Numbered from the stretch's first letter, positions 22,111 to 33,959 are shown. The stretch: 64,000 nucleotides of DNA from Cordilura impudica (GCA_963682025.1 OY821520.1:179680626-179744625); one strand, 5' to 3'. The notes: generated by a model from the letters alone, not told the origin. Numbers and translations are program-made.

Positions 22111-22271
22111 AACACCGAAAGGCGTTCTGAAAACAGTCATAGAGAACCTGAAAACTTTGAAGAAGAAGAAGAGGGAGAATCCGATTCAGATGCTGATGAT
22201 TTCATTGTTGATGATGAAGGCAGGCCAATTGCGGAAAAGAAGAAGAAACGAAGACCAATTTTTACAGATGC
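22111..22271 (+). CDS. Spt6: Spt6, third visible exon
   Basis: It reads NTERRSENSHREPENFEEEE, then ESDADDFIVDDEGRPIAEKK, then KKRRPIFTDA. The acceptor is TTTTTTTATAG and the donor GTAAGT at 22272. It ends with GC, the first two bases of an Ala codon. That codon is completed by the A at 34603, which begins the large last exon (SLQEGQDIFGVDFDYDDF). Confidence 0.93.
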
Positions 22272-22984
22272 GTAAGTATAAAGACTAAATAAAATAATTG
22301 CTACAAATTAGCAGTTGAGCATCGATGACTTAGGCTACCAGCTCTAATTTTGGTTTATACATATGTATACGTTTTGTGTGTGAAGAATACGGTGTTTTGT
22401 TTTTTGTTAAACTCTTAATTTAGTATGCTCCACAAAGATAAATATTTTGTTGATATTGAAGATGTTTGGTTCTTTCAGGAAAACAGGGCAATTTGTAAAT
22501 AAATTATGTCTTTTATTTGCGAAAACTGGTCAGGCGTTCAAAATGTGTTTAATGTTTAATGTGTTTAATGTTGATGTGTGGGAAGCGTATTTAGTTGCTG
22601 CGTCTTCGTAACCGATAAAAGCGGATATTATTTTTAATATGGTGTCCCATTTGTTGTTAAAACTGTTTCGCGTGGCTGTCTGTATACTATCTGTCAAGAA
22701 AGTTTTTTGACATAGTAACAATTTTGTTGTTTTTAAACATAAAAATAAGTTCTTTTTAGTTTTAAATATTTTTTTATTTATTCCATATTATCAAGGTATT
22801 TAAGTATGAATAAGGCAGAACAAAAACAAAAGATACTTTAGTATATTTTTGTCAAGTAACTTATTGCGTTATAATAAATTATTACACCAAACACACTGAA
22901 TTTTTTAGGGGCATCTTCATATTTTTGGACATATCTTGGCACAATGATGCCCGATTTAAATTAAATTAAATGGTTTATTTTTTG

Positions 22985-23120
22985 AATGAGTGTGATTGAG
23001 TGAGTTGCAAAAATATATATACTTTATGGGGTGGCAAATGCATTTTTCGATGCGTTACGAACGGAATGACAAACTGATATATGTATACCCTCCGCACAAA
23101 AATGGGGTTAAAAGCACAGC
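22985..23120 (+). repeat. mini-me-like repeat tail fragment
   Basis: It contains tatatatactttatggggtg, gatgcgttacgaacggaatg and tataccctccgc. The 6400-6505 copy has the same order of motifs. It is short and has no gene. Confidence 0.6.
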
Positions 23121-23566
23121 CGAATTAAACACTTACTTGTTTTTATTGTATGTTTGTATTAAATCTATTTTTGTAATTTTAAATTAACATACTACAAGCT
23201 AAGTCAGATAGAAATATATAACAACATAAGGCAAAACTAAAATTATCAAAATTTGTAGTCAGACTAATTTGAAACTTTTTTAAAATATCACATGATTTTT
23301 AAGCTCTCAAAACATTGCAAAGTATGATCCCTTACTTTGACTTAGGGTATTCTAGCGCCGCAAAAGAGGGGCGACTTACATCAAAAGTAGCGATTTATTC
23401 AGAAGATGAACTTTAATACTCACAACCGTGTTCGGTATCGGGTGAAAGTAGATAAAATACCACGTCATCAATTGCAAAATTAGAAGTTACTGGCATAGCC
23501 AGTGCAAATTCTAGGAAATATTTTTTTCATTAAATTTTTTCCTTTGCATGTTTTTTAATCTTTATA

Positions 23567-23963
23567 TCTGTGGTCACAAGCAATAACCGCCTAAGTCGAC
23601 TTAAGAACAATTTGAGTTATGTACGCTATCATATTCTACTAAAAACGCTTTATATTTACGTGAAATCCCCATTTTTCTAATACTGTTATTTAAAAAGCTA
23701 TTAATGAAAACATACTGACCTAAGTCGTAATAAAGCCCCATTACATTTATATAAACAGTTATTTCTTTCGAAAGAATGATTTTCGCCGATTTGAATTATG
23801 TATGCTATCATATTCTACTAAAAAATCTTTATATTTACGTGAAATCCCCATTTCTCTAACACTGCTTTTTAAAATGATATTAATACCAATTACATATATA
23901 TAAAAATCTATTTTTCTCGAAAGCATGATTTTCGAGTTAGGCGGTTATTGCTTGTGACCACAT
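23567..23963. mobile_element. ~400-bp MITE related to the 15.3-kb MITE
   Basis: The left end reads TCTGTGGTCACAAGCAATAA then CCGCCTAAGTC. The right end in reverse complement reads TATGTGGTCACAAGCAATAA then CCGCCTAACTC. Two internal copies of tatcatattctactaaaaa, each followed by tttatatttacgtgaaatcc, lie at about 23630 and 23808. The shared TGTGG and AATAACCGC core links it to the element at 15351-16116. No gene is present. Confidence 0.75.
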
Positions 23964-24149
23964 ATTATGTACATATATAAAAAATTTATGAATATTTTAA
24001 TAAAATTTATTAAATTTCATTATAAATATTTGTTGAAAACGCAGAAGATATATAAATAGGTTAGTTAATAAATAATAATTTTATAAGAGCCTAAAGGCAT
24101 GCTAATCAATTTTAGCAATTCACAATTCAAGACAGGTCGTGTTACAATC

Positions 24150-24260
24150 AGAGCCTACGGTCAAGCTCGAGGACTCGAGCTACCCGAGCTACTCGAAGCT
24201 CGAGCTGCTCCAGTAGTTGATGAGCTACTCGAGCTCAACGAGTAGCTGGAGTAGTAAAAA
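24150..24260. repeat. CTCGAG/AGCTACTC-rich palindromic cluster
   Basis: A dense run of gctcgag, actcgagct and gctactcgaagctcgag words is self-complementary at several registers. It lies near the left end of the foldback element and is GC-richer than its surroundings. No function can be assigned. Confidence 0.6.
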
Positions 24261-24774
24261 TTAGCATTTTTCATGTTTGAAAGCATGTAAAAAGTTAAAT
24301 ATAGGTATTTAGTATAACAAATGTAGAATCGTATAGATACCAGGAATATCATCGTGAAATTTCACTTGAATCGGAGTGTCCCACTGGCGTGGGCAAAGTA
24401 CTATTCGAAAAAGCTCGATGACTTTCCATACAAATGTATGAAAATATTAACTTCATAGATGTTTGACGTCATTTAAGAAAAAATTTCCAAAAAGATATGG
24501 TATGATTTTACGTATTTTGAAGTCAGTTATATTGATAGATTAGTCTCCTGCCATATTGAAGCACTCTGATAAAAACTATGGAGTGGGCTAAGTACTACTC
24601 GAAAAAGATCATCCACGTTCCACCCAAATGTATGGAAATAATGGTCTTCTTATATGTTTGATGCATATTTACAAAAAATTTTTCAAGAACAGTTGGGAAG
24701 AACTTTCAGTATTTTAATCTGAATATATGTAGAGGATATGTTTTCGAAATTTCAAAGCATTTGGACAAAAATGT

Positions 24775-24930
24775 TGACTACTCGAAAAAGATTGGAAATT
24801 TTGCAAAAAGTGTAAAAAAATAAAAAAAAAAATTTTTTTTTTGGCGTGTTGGGAACAACTACTCGAAAAAGATTGGAAATTTTGCAAAAAGTGTAAAAAA
24901 ATAAAAAAAAAATTTTTTTTCGAGTAGTTG
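24775..24930. repeat. tandem duplication within the foldback element
   Basis: The phrase ctcgaaaaagattggaaatt followed by ttgcaaaaagtgtaaaaaaa occurs at 24781 and again at 24862, each followed by a poly-A/poly-T block. The open frames across it are Lys/Phe homopolymer artefacts and not genes. Confidence 0.7.
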
Positions 24931-26099
24931 TTCCCACACGCCAACACGCCAAAACATTTTTTTTTATTTTTTCACTGTCTGCAATTAACTATATTCAGAG
25001 ATTACTCATAAAAATTATTAGCCATTCCGACCAAAATTGTGGCGTCGGTATAGCACTACTCGACTGATATTGCCCACTTTCTATACAAATGTGCTCTTAT
25101 TTGAAGTTTGATGATATTTTCCAGAAAATTTTCCACAACGACGTAATAAAAAATTATATTCGTTAGAGCTGTATATACAAAGAGAACACTTCATTCAAAT
25201 TTCAAAGCATTCCACCAAAAATTGAAGCTTGGAGAAACTACTACTCGACGAAAAACAAAAAATAAAAAATAAATGTTTCCTTTGAAATTTCGTGTACGTA
25301 ATGTAATCGTATTTTTAATTTTAAAAAGCATAAATTTGTACCATGTGTGCCTAAAATATTTTATGTAAATCGATGTCAAACTTGCATGAAGTGAGTTTTT
25401 TCATATATTTGTATGGAAAGTGGTCGAGCTTTTTCGAGGAGTAGTTCGCCAACAGCACAATTATTGTCGGAATACTTTGAAATTTTAAGAAGATTATCTT
25501 GATATATTTGCAACTACAAACAGTAAAAAATTTTAGCAAATAGTGATGGAAATTTTTTTTTAAGTTACATCAAACTTGAAATAAGAGCAAATTTGCACAC
25601 ATTTGTATAGAAAGTGGTTGATCTCTTTCGATTAATTGTTCGCCTAGAGCTCCATTTTAATAGGAATGACTTAATTTGTTAAATGAGTCATCTGCGAATA
25701 AGGTCAATTACGGGCAGTAAAAAGAAAAAAAAATTTTTTTTTTTTTTTTGGAAACATTTATTTTTTATTTTTTGTTTTTCGTCGAGTAGTAGTTCCTCCA
25801 AGCTTCAATTTTTGGCGGAATGCTTTGAAATTTGATCGAAGTGTTCTCTTTATATATACAGCTCTAACGAATATAGTTTTCTATTACGTCGTTGTGGAAA
25901 ATTTTCTGGAAAATATCATCAAACTTCAAATAAGAGCATATTTTCACACATTTGTATAGAAAGTGGCCAATATCAGTCGAGTAGTGCTATACCGACGCCA
26001 CAATTTTGGTCGGAATGGCTTAAAAATTTTTATGAGTAATCTCTGAATATAGTCAATTGCAGACAATGAAAAGAGCCTTTAGGCTCTTATAAAATTATT

Positions 26100-26880
26100 T
26101 ATTATAAATATTTTATTTTATTTAATATATTTTTGACACATATTATACATAAATTTTATCATTCTGCACTACGCCTCCATATGAACTATGCCAAATTTCA
26201 CATTCCTCCGTTCGTATTAATATAAATTGTTTACTTTATTTGAGGTGTGTATTTACTATCAATAGTTATTATTAGGTTTGCCCGATTTGGTTAAAATTGA
26301 AAATTTTGATATTTTATTTTTGTTATTGAAACTTCTAAAAGTAAAAGTTTTATAATGGAATCATCTACTTCAGTTATTTGAGCATATAATAAATTAGCAA
26401 GTCATTTGATACTTTTTCACATATAAATTTGTTAAAGACATTGGAAAGAAACGGCATAGAGGCAACGGTCTGAACTGGTTCAAAAATTATATGGAGCTTA
26501 TAACATACCATAACAGGTTGGGCTAGTGCAACCTATTGTGGCTCACTACAACAAACTCAAAAAATTCTTAAAATTTTGTGGAAAATCAACAACGCATCAA
26601 GCAAACTTTTTGACTATGCCATGATCTATGGAAATGATAACTCTGTTAAACAATATAATAATCAGAAGGCCTTACAACACTGCAACCAACAACAGCACAT
26701 CCAGAGAGAACAACATGTCCTTTAACACTGAGCCATACAACACTCAATAATATCATCACAAACAACATAAACAACAATAGGGTCAACAACACTCCTCACA
26801 TTAGCAATACCAACAATAACGCCGCAAGCAACATCGCAACAGACTTACAAATACTAAACATAAAGAGTATTTACTATACA
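26100..26880. other. intronic stretch, possible gag-like remnant
   Basis: No convincing gene is seen. From about 26560 the + strand becomes less AT-rich with many ACAAC/AACAAT words (for example caacaacagcacatccagag). This may be the decayed gag or leader of the Gypsy corpse that starts at about 26880. Confidence 0.4.
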
Positions 26881-27830
26881 ACGTTAATAAATGAGTTCTA
26901 TAATGACACCCGATTCTTAAAACCAATAGACCACAGTTACAATACCAGGCACGAGCCGAAGGAAGATATAAGGTTAAACGTCATCAAAATATTTTTAATA
27001 AATTGGACTTCCCTATATTTTACTCAGAGGACGTTTAAGAAATCTTAGGTTCCTGATTGACACAGGATCTACAGAAATTTTTTGGAGTATAAATCAATCT
27101 CCACTACAGTTTATTAAGAAACTTTCAATAGCAATTAAAATCAGCACTTTTCAATATCACCTATTTATATAAAGACTTATAGATCGCCAGTTGTTCATAC
27201 GAAAGAAGTGAGGAAACAAATGGGCGAAGTGTTGGGACAGGGAATAACTGGACATTGTAATTCCACTTATAATACTCCGGTTTGGGTCGCTCCTCAAAAG
27301 TACGACATGGAGGGTTATAGTCATTGATTATAGAAAAGTGAACCATGTCACTAGAGAGGATAAGTAGCCAATCCTTAGAATTGATCTTACAAAGAAGTCT
27401 ACCAGATAGAAGTAGTACCAGACGATCGCGAGAAAAACGCATTGAGTGCATACAATGGCCATTACGAATTCATTAGCAAGCCATTTGATTTAAATGATTG
27501 ATTTATTATAGAAAATTGAACCATGTCACTAGAGAGGATAAGTATCCAATCCTTAGAATTGATCTTACAAAGAAGTCTACCAGATAGAAGTAGTACCAGA
27601 CGATCGCGAGAAAAACGCATTGAGTGCACACAATGGCCATTACGAATTCATTCGCAAGCCATTTGATTTAAATGATGCTCATTCAACGTTCCAGCGAATG
27701 ATGAACAATGTTTTAAGGGAAGATGTCAATAGAATCTGTGTAGTTTACATGGATGACATTCTAGTATTTTCTACATCGTTCCAGGATCAAAAGTTTGGAA
27801 AAGATAATTCACACTCTTAGAAAAGCCAAC
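26880..27830 (+). pseudogene. Ty3/Gypsy pol corpse (protease and RT fragments)
   Basis: Near 27052 the + strand reads FLIDTGSTEIFW, the aspartic protease active site. From 27170 it has YRSPVVHTKEVRKQMGEVLG and QGITGHCNSTYNTPVWVAPQ, the RT entry. These are followed by VIDYRKVNHVTRED. At 27630-27790 it has HYEFIRKPFDLNDAHSTFQR and VVYMDDILVFSTS, where the RT catalytic YMDD is intact. Frameshifts and stops separate the blocks, and a ~178-bp tandem duplication adds a second copy of part of the RT. Motif style is that of the 17.6/297/gypsy branch. No LTR was found. Confidence 0.8.
27327..27682 (+). repeat. 178-bp tandem duplication inside the Gypsy RT
   Basis: The block starting attatagaaaa at 27327 is repeated at 27505 with few differences, up to agccatttgatttaaatgat. 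Shared text includes ccttagaattgatcttacaa and cgatcgcgagaaaaacgcat. The first copy has a stop (aagtagcc) where the second reads aagtatcc. Confidence 0.85.
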
Positions 27831-27849
27831 TTTAAAGTGTCCTTGAACA

Positions 27850-28660
27850 AGTCCAATTTTTTAAGGTTAGGTTAGATGGGTTGCCCGCCAGAAGGCGAGT
27901 ACACTCGGAGGCCATATAGGCCATTGTGAACCCTTTAGAAAGTGTCAAAAGTCTATTGATTTTACGTACGTGCCTGTCATGTTGGCTTAACCACACGGTG
28001 GTCTGAGCACTGGGAAAGATATGCGCCTGCCAACTTTGATATACTTTGGTCATTTATAGTTATAAGCATATTTCTAACAGAAAAAACAAAATCAAATCAA
28101 CGCCTCGCCATAAGACGGTTACAAACTGGAGAGATATACTTGGCATATACTCCACACTTTGTTATTGTGTCGGGCCTACCTAAACCCTGTTGTTATGAAG
28201 GTAGCAACTCCTGGTTGAATGAAACTCCACATTGATCTGTGATCTGCCCGCGATATAGGCACCACAGCCAATACGAAGCTCCCCCAGGGGCCGTTCCCAT
28301 ATGAAGTCATCTTGAAGATTCATCAAAGACTCCAACATCGACTTTGCTTACCATAACACACTTTTTCTGACACGTCTATGCACTCTTGTATCGTCAAAAG
28401 ACTTCAACTCATGCTACCATCCGACCTTCTTCCATCAGACTCATCGTCAATTCATGCCTCTTCCCAAACCAACGCATACCAGCACGGCTTCCCAAACAAC
28501 GCATACGAGCTTGCCTTTACTCCACAAACACTCCCTACTAACTGCTCACAGCAATCTCCTCTGCACATCAGATTCGAAAACATCTAGTTCTTTGCGTGTT
28601 CCATCAAAACCATCATTTCAACTTTGTATCACATATATTAAAGGGATGTGAGCAACCATT
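27850..28660. other. non-coding stretch, possible 3' end of a LOA/Jockey-type element
   Basis: It starts with ttaaggttaggttagatggg then ttgcccgccagaag, a phrase typical of the 3' ends of fly non-LTR elements. From 28320 to 28620 it is CA- and TC-rich with no recognisable product. Confidence 0.4.
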
Positions 28661-28699
28661 TCATCTGGTGGTTGTTTCACCAACCAATAGCTGACCTTT

Positions 28700-31480
28700 T
28701 TTCTGTGTGTTACAGTTCGCTTTTTCTCCGTGTGGAGTCTTTGAATCCTCTTCTCAGGGCAGTTCGACCTCCCCAAAGCTCTAAATTTAGCGCCTTTTGG
28801 TGAGGCTTCGTTACCCAATTGGCCAAATTTGGTAACTGCCAGTTATCCCCCAAGTAGGATAGCACTGCCAAACCTTGACTGACCTTAACCTTTAGCCGCT
28901 TGGAATAATCAAGAATTAACTGGCTTTGCCTAGCTTTGCCCGGGAGAACCAAGAGGAGGTAGGTTATAGGCATATGTGTTGTATCAACCGCCACTGGCGA
29001 ACCAGTAACTTTAGAAGGTAGAGATAGGAGTAAGGAAAAGAATAGTGAAAATTAGCTCTTTCTTCCCTCAAGAAGTCCGCAAGGTCGCCCTAGATATCTA
29101 AGGTGTCGTTCTTTCAGTCCTGGACATTCACACAGCAAATGCGGCACGTACTCCTTCTCGTCCACATCCATACAGCTCCTACAGAAGTCAGCTCTCTGGA
29201 CACTTATGCATTCGGCCATCCGTCCTATTACACAGTGTCCATTGAGTGCACCTATAAGTAGGTTGATTGTCCCTTTACCAAAGCCAAGGAGTGCTTTCGT
29301 TCTCCTTGGATTAAGCAAGGGCCATAGAATCTGGGATATTCGGCATGAGGTCAGTTGTGTCCACCTTGTCCTTAATTCAAGATCAGCTGCCTCTTCAATT
29401 ATATTCGAAAGCTCGGATAGAGGGATTTTAATATAAGTGTCCATCGTCCCGCTCAAAGCATCTGAGCCCTTCCACGCACACTCGCCAACCAGCTCATTTC
29501 CCTTGACCCCACTATATCCTGGAACCCGTATCAGCCTCACGGTGTGTTGCGGGATTTGATCGAGGGACCTGATACATTCCCTCCCACATTTCGATCTAAC
29601 GGTAATGGATTACAGAGCTTTGAGAGCAGCAAGACTGTCCACGAAAATATTAATGGTCGTTGGATCCATATCCCGCTCCTGGATTATTTTCGTTTCTATG
29701 AGAATTGCGTGAATCTCGGCCTGAAAAACGCGACATTTGGCAGGCATTCTCCGAGATACCTGAATGTCAAGTTGCTCAGAGTGGGCCCCTGACCCTATAC
29801 CCGCTTCCCGAAAACTGCGGCCCAGTTTTCCGTAGTGCGTATTTGGATCGTAAAATTACCACCAAAGTTTATCACCGGTGACATACAATCGGAGCTTTGT
29901 TCCAGCTTATATGATTCCCTTAAGCGGAGAGCCACTTTCGCTGCCGTGCTCTTGATGAAAATATCAATAGGCGTGATGTTCCGCATTACCTCCAGTCCCG
30001 CCTGTGGTGTCGATCTAATTACTCCGGTGGTGCCCAGACAGGCCAATCTCTGTCTAGAAAGTCTGGCCCCTACGTTCACAGCTTTCCACCACACCAGATT
30101 ACCATATGCCAAAATAGGTCTAATCGTACAATACATCCAGTGAGTGATCTGCGGCTTAAGACCCCAAACGTCCTCCTGCAGGTGTAGAAGGCACATAACG
30201 CTTTCTTAGTCCTTTCCTCTACGTTTAGAGTCCAGAATAACACCCAAATAATTCGCCTCCCTTGTTAGTATCAGTCTTCCCCTCCAGTCTTGGATGATTG
30301 AACTCAGATATCTTTATCTTTTTAGTAAAGAAAACCAACTCGGGTTTAGAGGGGTTGACCCTCAGACCACTTTGTGGATAAAGAACAATCTAAACTCTTT
30401 CTACTCCTCTGGTATATACCCTGAGCCAGGCTGCCTGAAAAGATCCTTAGTAGTCATGGCATAATTGTCTCTGGAAATGAAACTGGCCCATGGTTCTCTC
30501 TTAGCCCTGCGCGTCGCCTTTTGAAAACATTGAAAATGAGACGGTAGTTATCCTAATCCTCAGTTTCCTTTTGTTTTTTCGCCTTATTAAAGAGTTTTCT
30601 AGTTTTTGTTCTGAGTAGCTTAAGTTCTCGAGTCCACCACGATTGGTTAATATTTCTTGAGGGCAAGCGCTCAGGACAGGAATTTAGATATGCTAATTTA
30701 AGTGTTTTCGTCACTAGATTTTGTACAAGACTGTGGAATTTAACCCAGTTAGTCTTCCTTGGATTCCAATATGGAGTCAATCCCCCAAAGAGATGTCAAT
30801 GCTGTTGATCATCCTGTAATGATCTGAAAAAGAACGTTCCAAGGATACCATCCAGTGTAAAATTCCAACAGTGTCCGAGTTCGATACCAAAGTTATGATC
30901 CTCCCTAATCCTATTATAGCAAGTTAGACTATTCCCCCTATTACCTATAATCAAATTATTGGTTAGAAGGTAATCAAAAACGGTCTCACCTCTGCTGTTG
31001 ATGCCAGTACTTCCCCATAAGGTAAGCGTTGGCATAGCATGCAACCACCAAATCGTGGTCCTTGGTCATACCTCGGCCAGAAATCTTACGGTGTGCAACC
31101 AACACATTGAGGTCAGGATGAGTTTTGGCAAACCTTTTTCCTAAGAAATTACAGCTCCGTATCTTACCTTCACCCGGTGGAAAAAGAAGTGTGATATTGT
31201 ATAACATTTATCTTCGAACTTTGTTGCCCAAGGGAATTAAGGGAACGTCCAAATTCTCCCCGCCGATAAAACGCAGCAAGTCGTCCGTTGCTGCTTCACA
31301 ATGATGCAGATTAATCTGCGCCACTCTCATGCCACTAGGAAAGAACCGCCCGGGAAGAACCTTCTTAAGATGCACACTACCCATAGTATACCTTTCCCTT
31401 GGAGAGACGCAGAAGCCGAAGAGACTCTGAGCTGTCCTTAGCCAGAGATCTTTTCCATCTCCCTCGCCCGTCCCCTCCAA
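28700..31480 (-). pseudogene. LOA/R1-group non-LTR retrotransposon ORF2 corpse
   Basis: The minus strand reads, 5' to 3': endonuclease start (MRVAQINLHHCEAATDDLLR at about 31333); further endonuclease pieces around 31200-30800 (FLGKRFAKTHPDLNVLVAHR, GRGMTKDHDLVVACYANAY); the endonuclease-RT linker near 30780-30553 (NQSWWTRELKLLRTKTRKLF); then, after a deletion of the RT palm, the RT end at 30196-29795 (HWMYCTIRPILAYGNLVWWK); and an RNase H tail at 29540-29052 (IRVPGYSGVKGNELVGE) with a terminal Cys/His block (CRSCMDVDEKEYVPHLLCEC). An RNase H after RT points to the LOA or I groups. Frameshifts separate most blocks and the catalytic FADD segment is gone. It sits antisense to Spt6 within the intron. 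Confidence 0.82.
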
Positions 31481-31747
31481 TCATCTAAACCAAACCCCTT
31501 ATTTTGACACTTAATCAGTGTCAGTATGGCTCTATCTTCCATAATTGGAGGAGGAATCCACACCTGCACGGTCGTCTGATAGGAGATTTGATCAATGGGA
31601 GCTATCTCGATCTTTATATTGCGTCAAAGTTTGTCAAGGGCTTGGATAACGTTCTTGAGGAAGTTCAAAGCATTCTCACTTCCGCATCCTACGATATTGA
31701 CCTCTTTTTGCTATTTGGCGCCGTCAAAGGCAGTGAACAAGTCATCG

Positions 31748-32278
31748 TCACTGTTTTAATGCGCCACCTAGTGCCCTCATAATCTTTTGCTGGCTTCGAT
31801 CAATTATGGCCACTTGTAGCTCAGGTACTGGAGTCAAGCTAGTTGAAGGTTTCAACCGCTTGCCCACGTTCACCTGCGTATCTCTCCCACTTTCCAGCAG
31901 ATTTTGACGCAGTGATCTTAGGGCCAGTGTGCCTCTTTGGGAAGAGGATGGTGCGACCGGTCCTTTAGGACCACTACGTCCGATCTTGGATTTTGATTTT
32001 TGCTTAGGACCGGCTGCATGTGTGCCACTTAGGGTGGAAGAACATGCAGCAGCGGTCGTGGTCGTTCCGTAACCGGTAGGAGTTGTGGGTTCCGTTAAAA
32101 CCGCGTCAGAGTGGCTTTGCGGCTCAGATTTACTTGAGATCTGAACAGCTTTGCTCTGACTTGTTGCGGGTTTGGGTGGCCTGACCTCCACCACGGTGGT
32201 ATTCATCTTCGATTCATACCTCCGCACATGACTCCTTAAAGAAAGAAACTCAATTTTTGGAACACAGTCACAAAACAT
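31748..32278 (-). pseudogene. ORF1 (gag-like) remnant of the LOA-type element
   Basis: This 176-residue open frame lies just upstream of the endonuclease of the same minus-strand element. It is rich in Ser, Thr, Pro and Lys (VRPPKPATSQSKAVQIS, AGPKQKSKSKIGRSGPKGP) and basic, as the N-terminal part of ORF1 proteins often is. The zinc-knuckle region expected downstream is not readable because the frame breaks after 31748. It is assigned by position and composition only. The block ending PRERYTMGSVHLKKVLPG at 31400 may be its C terminus. Confidence 0.6.
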
Positions 32279-32289
32279 GGCATAGGCCC

Positions 32290-33670
32290 AAATCCAAATA
32301 AAATACTGTAACGACGAGTTTTCTCCTTTAGCCGGGACATGCTCAGCGGGAATCCTAGGAGTCGTTGGCAGAAAATTTTGTAAATAACCAACGTGTTTTA
32401 TTTTCGTTTGACGTTATAAAGCGTAGAACTCATATTATTTTATACTTCTACTTTGCTTTTCACAAGAGTTTAAAATCGAAAATATAGTAAAATTATTTTT
32501 TGGTAGATGTTAGGCGTCCATACAAAGAATCACTATTCGGCCGAGAAGTCCTCAAAGGGTTTACTATTGGCAGATAAGTTCTGTCATAGTATAAGCGGCA
32601 CACAACCCACTAAGTATATTTCCAGAATTTCTGCCGTCCAACTCTGACTTAGATATTATCAATGGCACACGAGCGGATGATAATATCGTAGTTGGTGTCT
32701 TCGTTACGTGTCGTCACTGTGTATTGTGCTTCTCCAAAAATATTGCAGCACCTCTTGTAATAAGAATTTAAGAATTAAATTCAATGTTAAAAAATGCCAG
32801 ACAAATAAAAAAAATAAATAATAATTAATAATTAAATATTAATTATTAAAAGGGCTAAAATAGAAAAAAGGATTTAAAAATGAACCTTTTTTTCCATTTT
32901 AGCCCTGTTTTCCTTTTGTAATATTTGAATTGAAATACAAATATAATCAGACGTGTTTTAAAAAAGCGACTGATAAAATAAACGGAGATTTTAAAATTTT
33001 TGTTAGTCAACAGATTAAAAATCGTTTGAATAGACTCATGTTCATGTTCTTCGAATGTATATCATAAACTACATATTTTTGAAGGGCAATATTTTTGCCT
33101 TTAAATTGAGAACAAATTAGAAATTGTGTGTTGAATGTTTTGAAAGTTATGTGCGACAGTGAATTTTGATTTTTTTAAGGATCCTGAGTCAGAAAGTTCA
33201 TGTTATTTTGCAATATTTAACATCTTACAATAGATTTAATTGAAATCAAAGATCTAAAATCAGAAAACATCTTACTGTGCGTTTTGACTAAATTTCTTTA
33301 AAATTAAATCACCAAAAATTTTTTAAATTGAGTATTTCCGAATATCTCATATCAGTAATTTTATTCCTTAGATTTTGGATAAAACCCAGAACAGAACATA
33401 AATGCTTAACACCTTCACAGGCATGTCACAGAATAAAATCGAAATCGATTTGATTCCGTATTACCAAATCGATGGATATCGTTTTTGCTTCTTCAGAAAT
33501 TTGTCGCTTTCGTTAAATCGAAAAAAAAAAATTAAAAAGTTATTTTTGTGTATTAAATATGGCAACGTAATGAAAAATACACAGCTGATTGTTGTAAAGA
33601 AAAAGAAAATAAAGAGAAATTTGAAAAATTGTTTTGTGTTAAATAAATAAAATAATAAATAAATAAATAA
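32290..33670. other. intronic DNA, nothing recognised
   Basis: No gene is supported. The stretch is AT-rich with short open frames dominated by Lys, Phe and Ile codons. A TAATTAATAATTAAATATTA run lies near 32818-32850, and inverted tracts (gggctaaaatagaaaaaagg and ccattttagccct) at 32851-32905 could form a hairpin. Confidence 0.45.
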
Positions 33671-33677
33671 TATAAAA

Positions 33678-33925
33678 ATGCCCGGCATATCCATTGTTGC
33701 AGCAATAGAGGAACTAAACCAACATTCCGTTGAAAAATTGCGTCAACGTCATTTGAGGGATGCATCAGATCCTTGTCAGTCCAAATGAAATGTAAGTTAC
33801 ATATGTATGTACATTTCTTCGCAAACAAAAAATAATATATGTACTTCTTTTAGCTTCATTAGGTATTATCGTCGCAACAAGGATGCGTTTGTGATGGTTT
33901 TTGAAAATTTTCTTTAGATGGTGGG
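33678..33925 (+). pseudogene. PIF/Harbinger (HARBI1-like) transposase N-terminal fragment
   Basis: The + strand reads IEELNQHSVEKLRQRHLRDA then SDP from about 33702. After a likely intron (GTAAGT at 33791, TTTTAG near 33853) it reads FIRYYRRNKDAFVMVFENF. The pattern R.LRDasDPf..sd.eFi..YR.nKd.F matches the start of Harbinger nucleases. A one-base slip before the intron is needed to join SDP with the second block, and a stop follows the second block. No catalytic part is present. Confidence 0.5.
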
Positions 33926-33959
33926 CCAGAAGAATTGAATTGGTCTGTCAGGTCTGCCA

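Larger units (their letters stand above)
24073..26100. mobile_element. ~2-kb foldback-type element
   Basis: The outer ends are inverted copies of ttttataagagcctaaaggc (24080 and 26071-26090). Longer internal arms, 24970-25282 and about 25751-26072, are near-complete inverted repeats of each other (cagagattactcataaaaat, gaattgaagcttgg-like blocks and cgaaaaacaaaaaataaaaa are found in both). They are separated by about 470 bp. The sequence is rich in actactcgaaaaagatt-like phrases. No transposase is seen. It is inside the large Spt6 intron, where a transcript could form a hairpin. Confidence 0.65.

Noticed and set aside
22530..22721. Minus-strand open frame with NNKWDTILKIISAFIGYEDA
   Set aside because: It looks protein-like but I could not place it in any family, and it has no supporting neighbours. 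It is mentioned in the intron entry and not called as a gene.
24714..24952. Two overlapping minus-strand open frames with repeated KKKFFFLFFYTFCK text
   Set aside because: They arise from a tandem duplication rich in poly-A and poly-T and have no protein family features.
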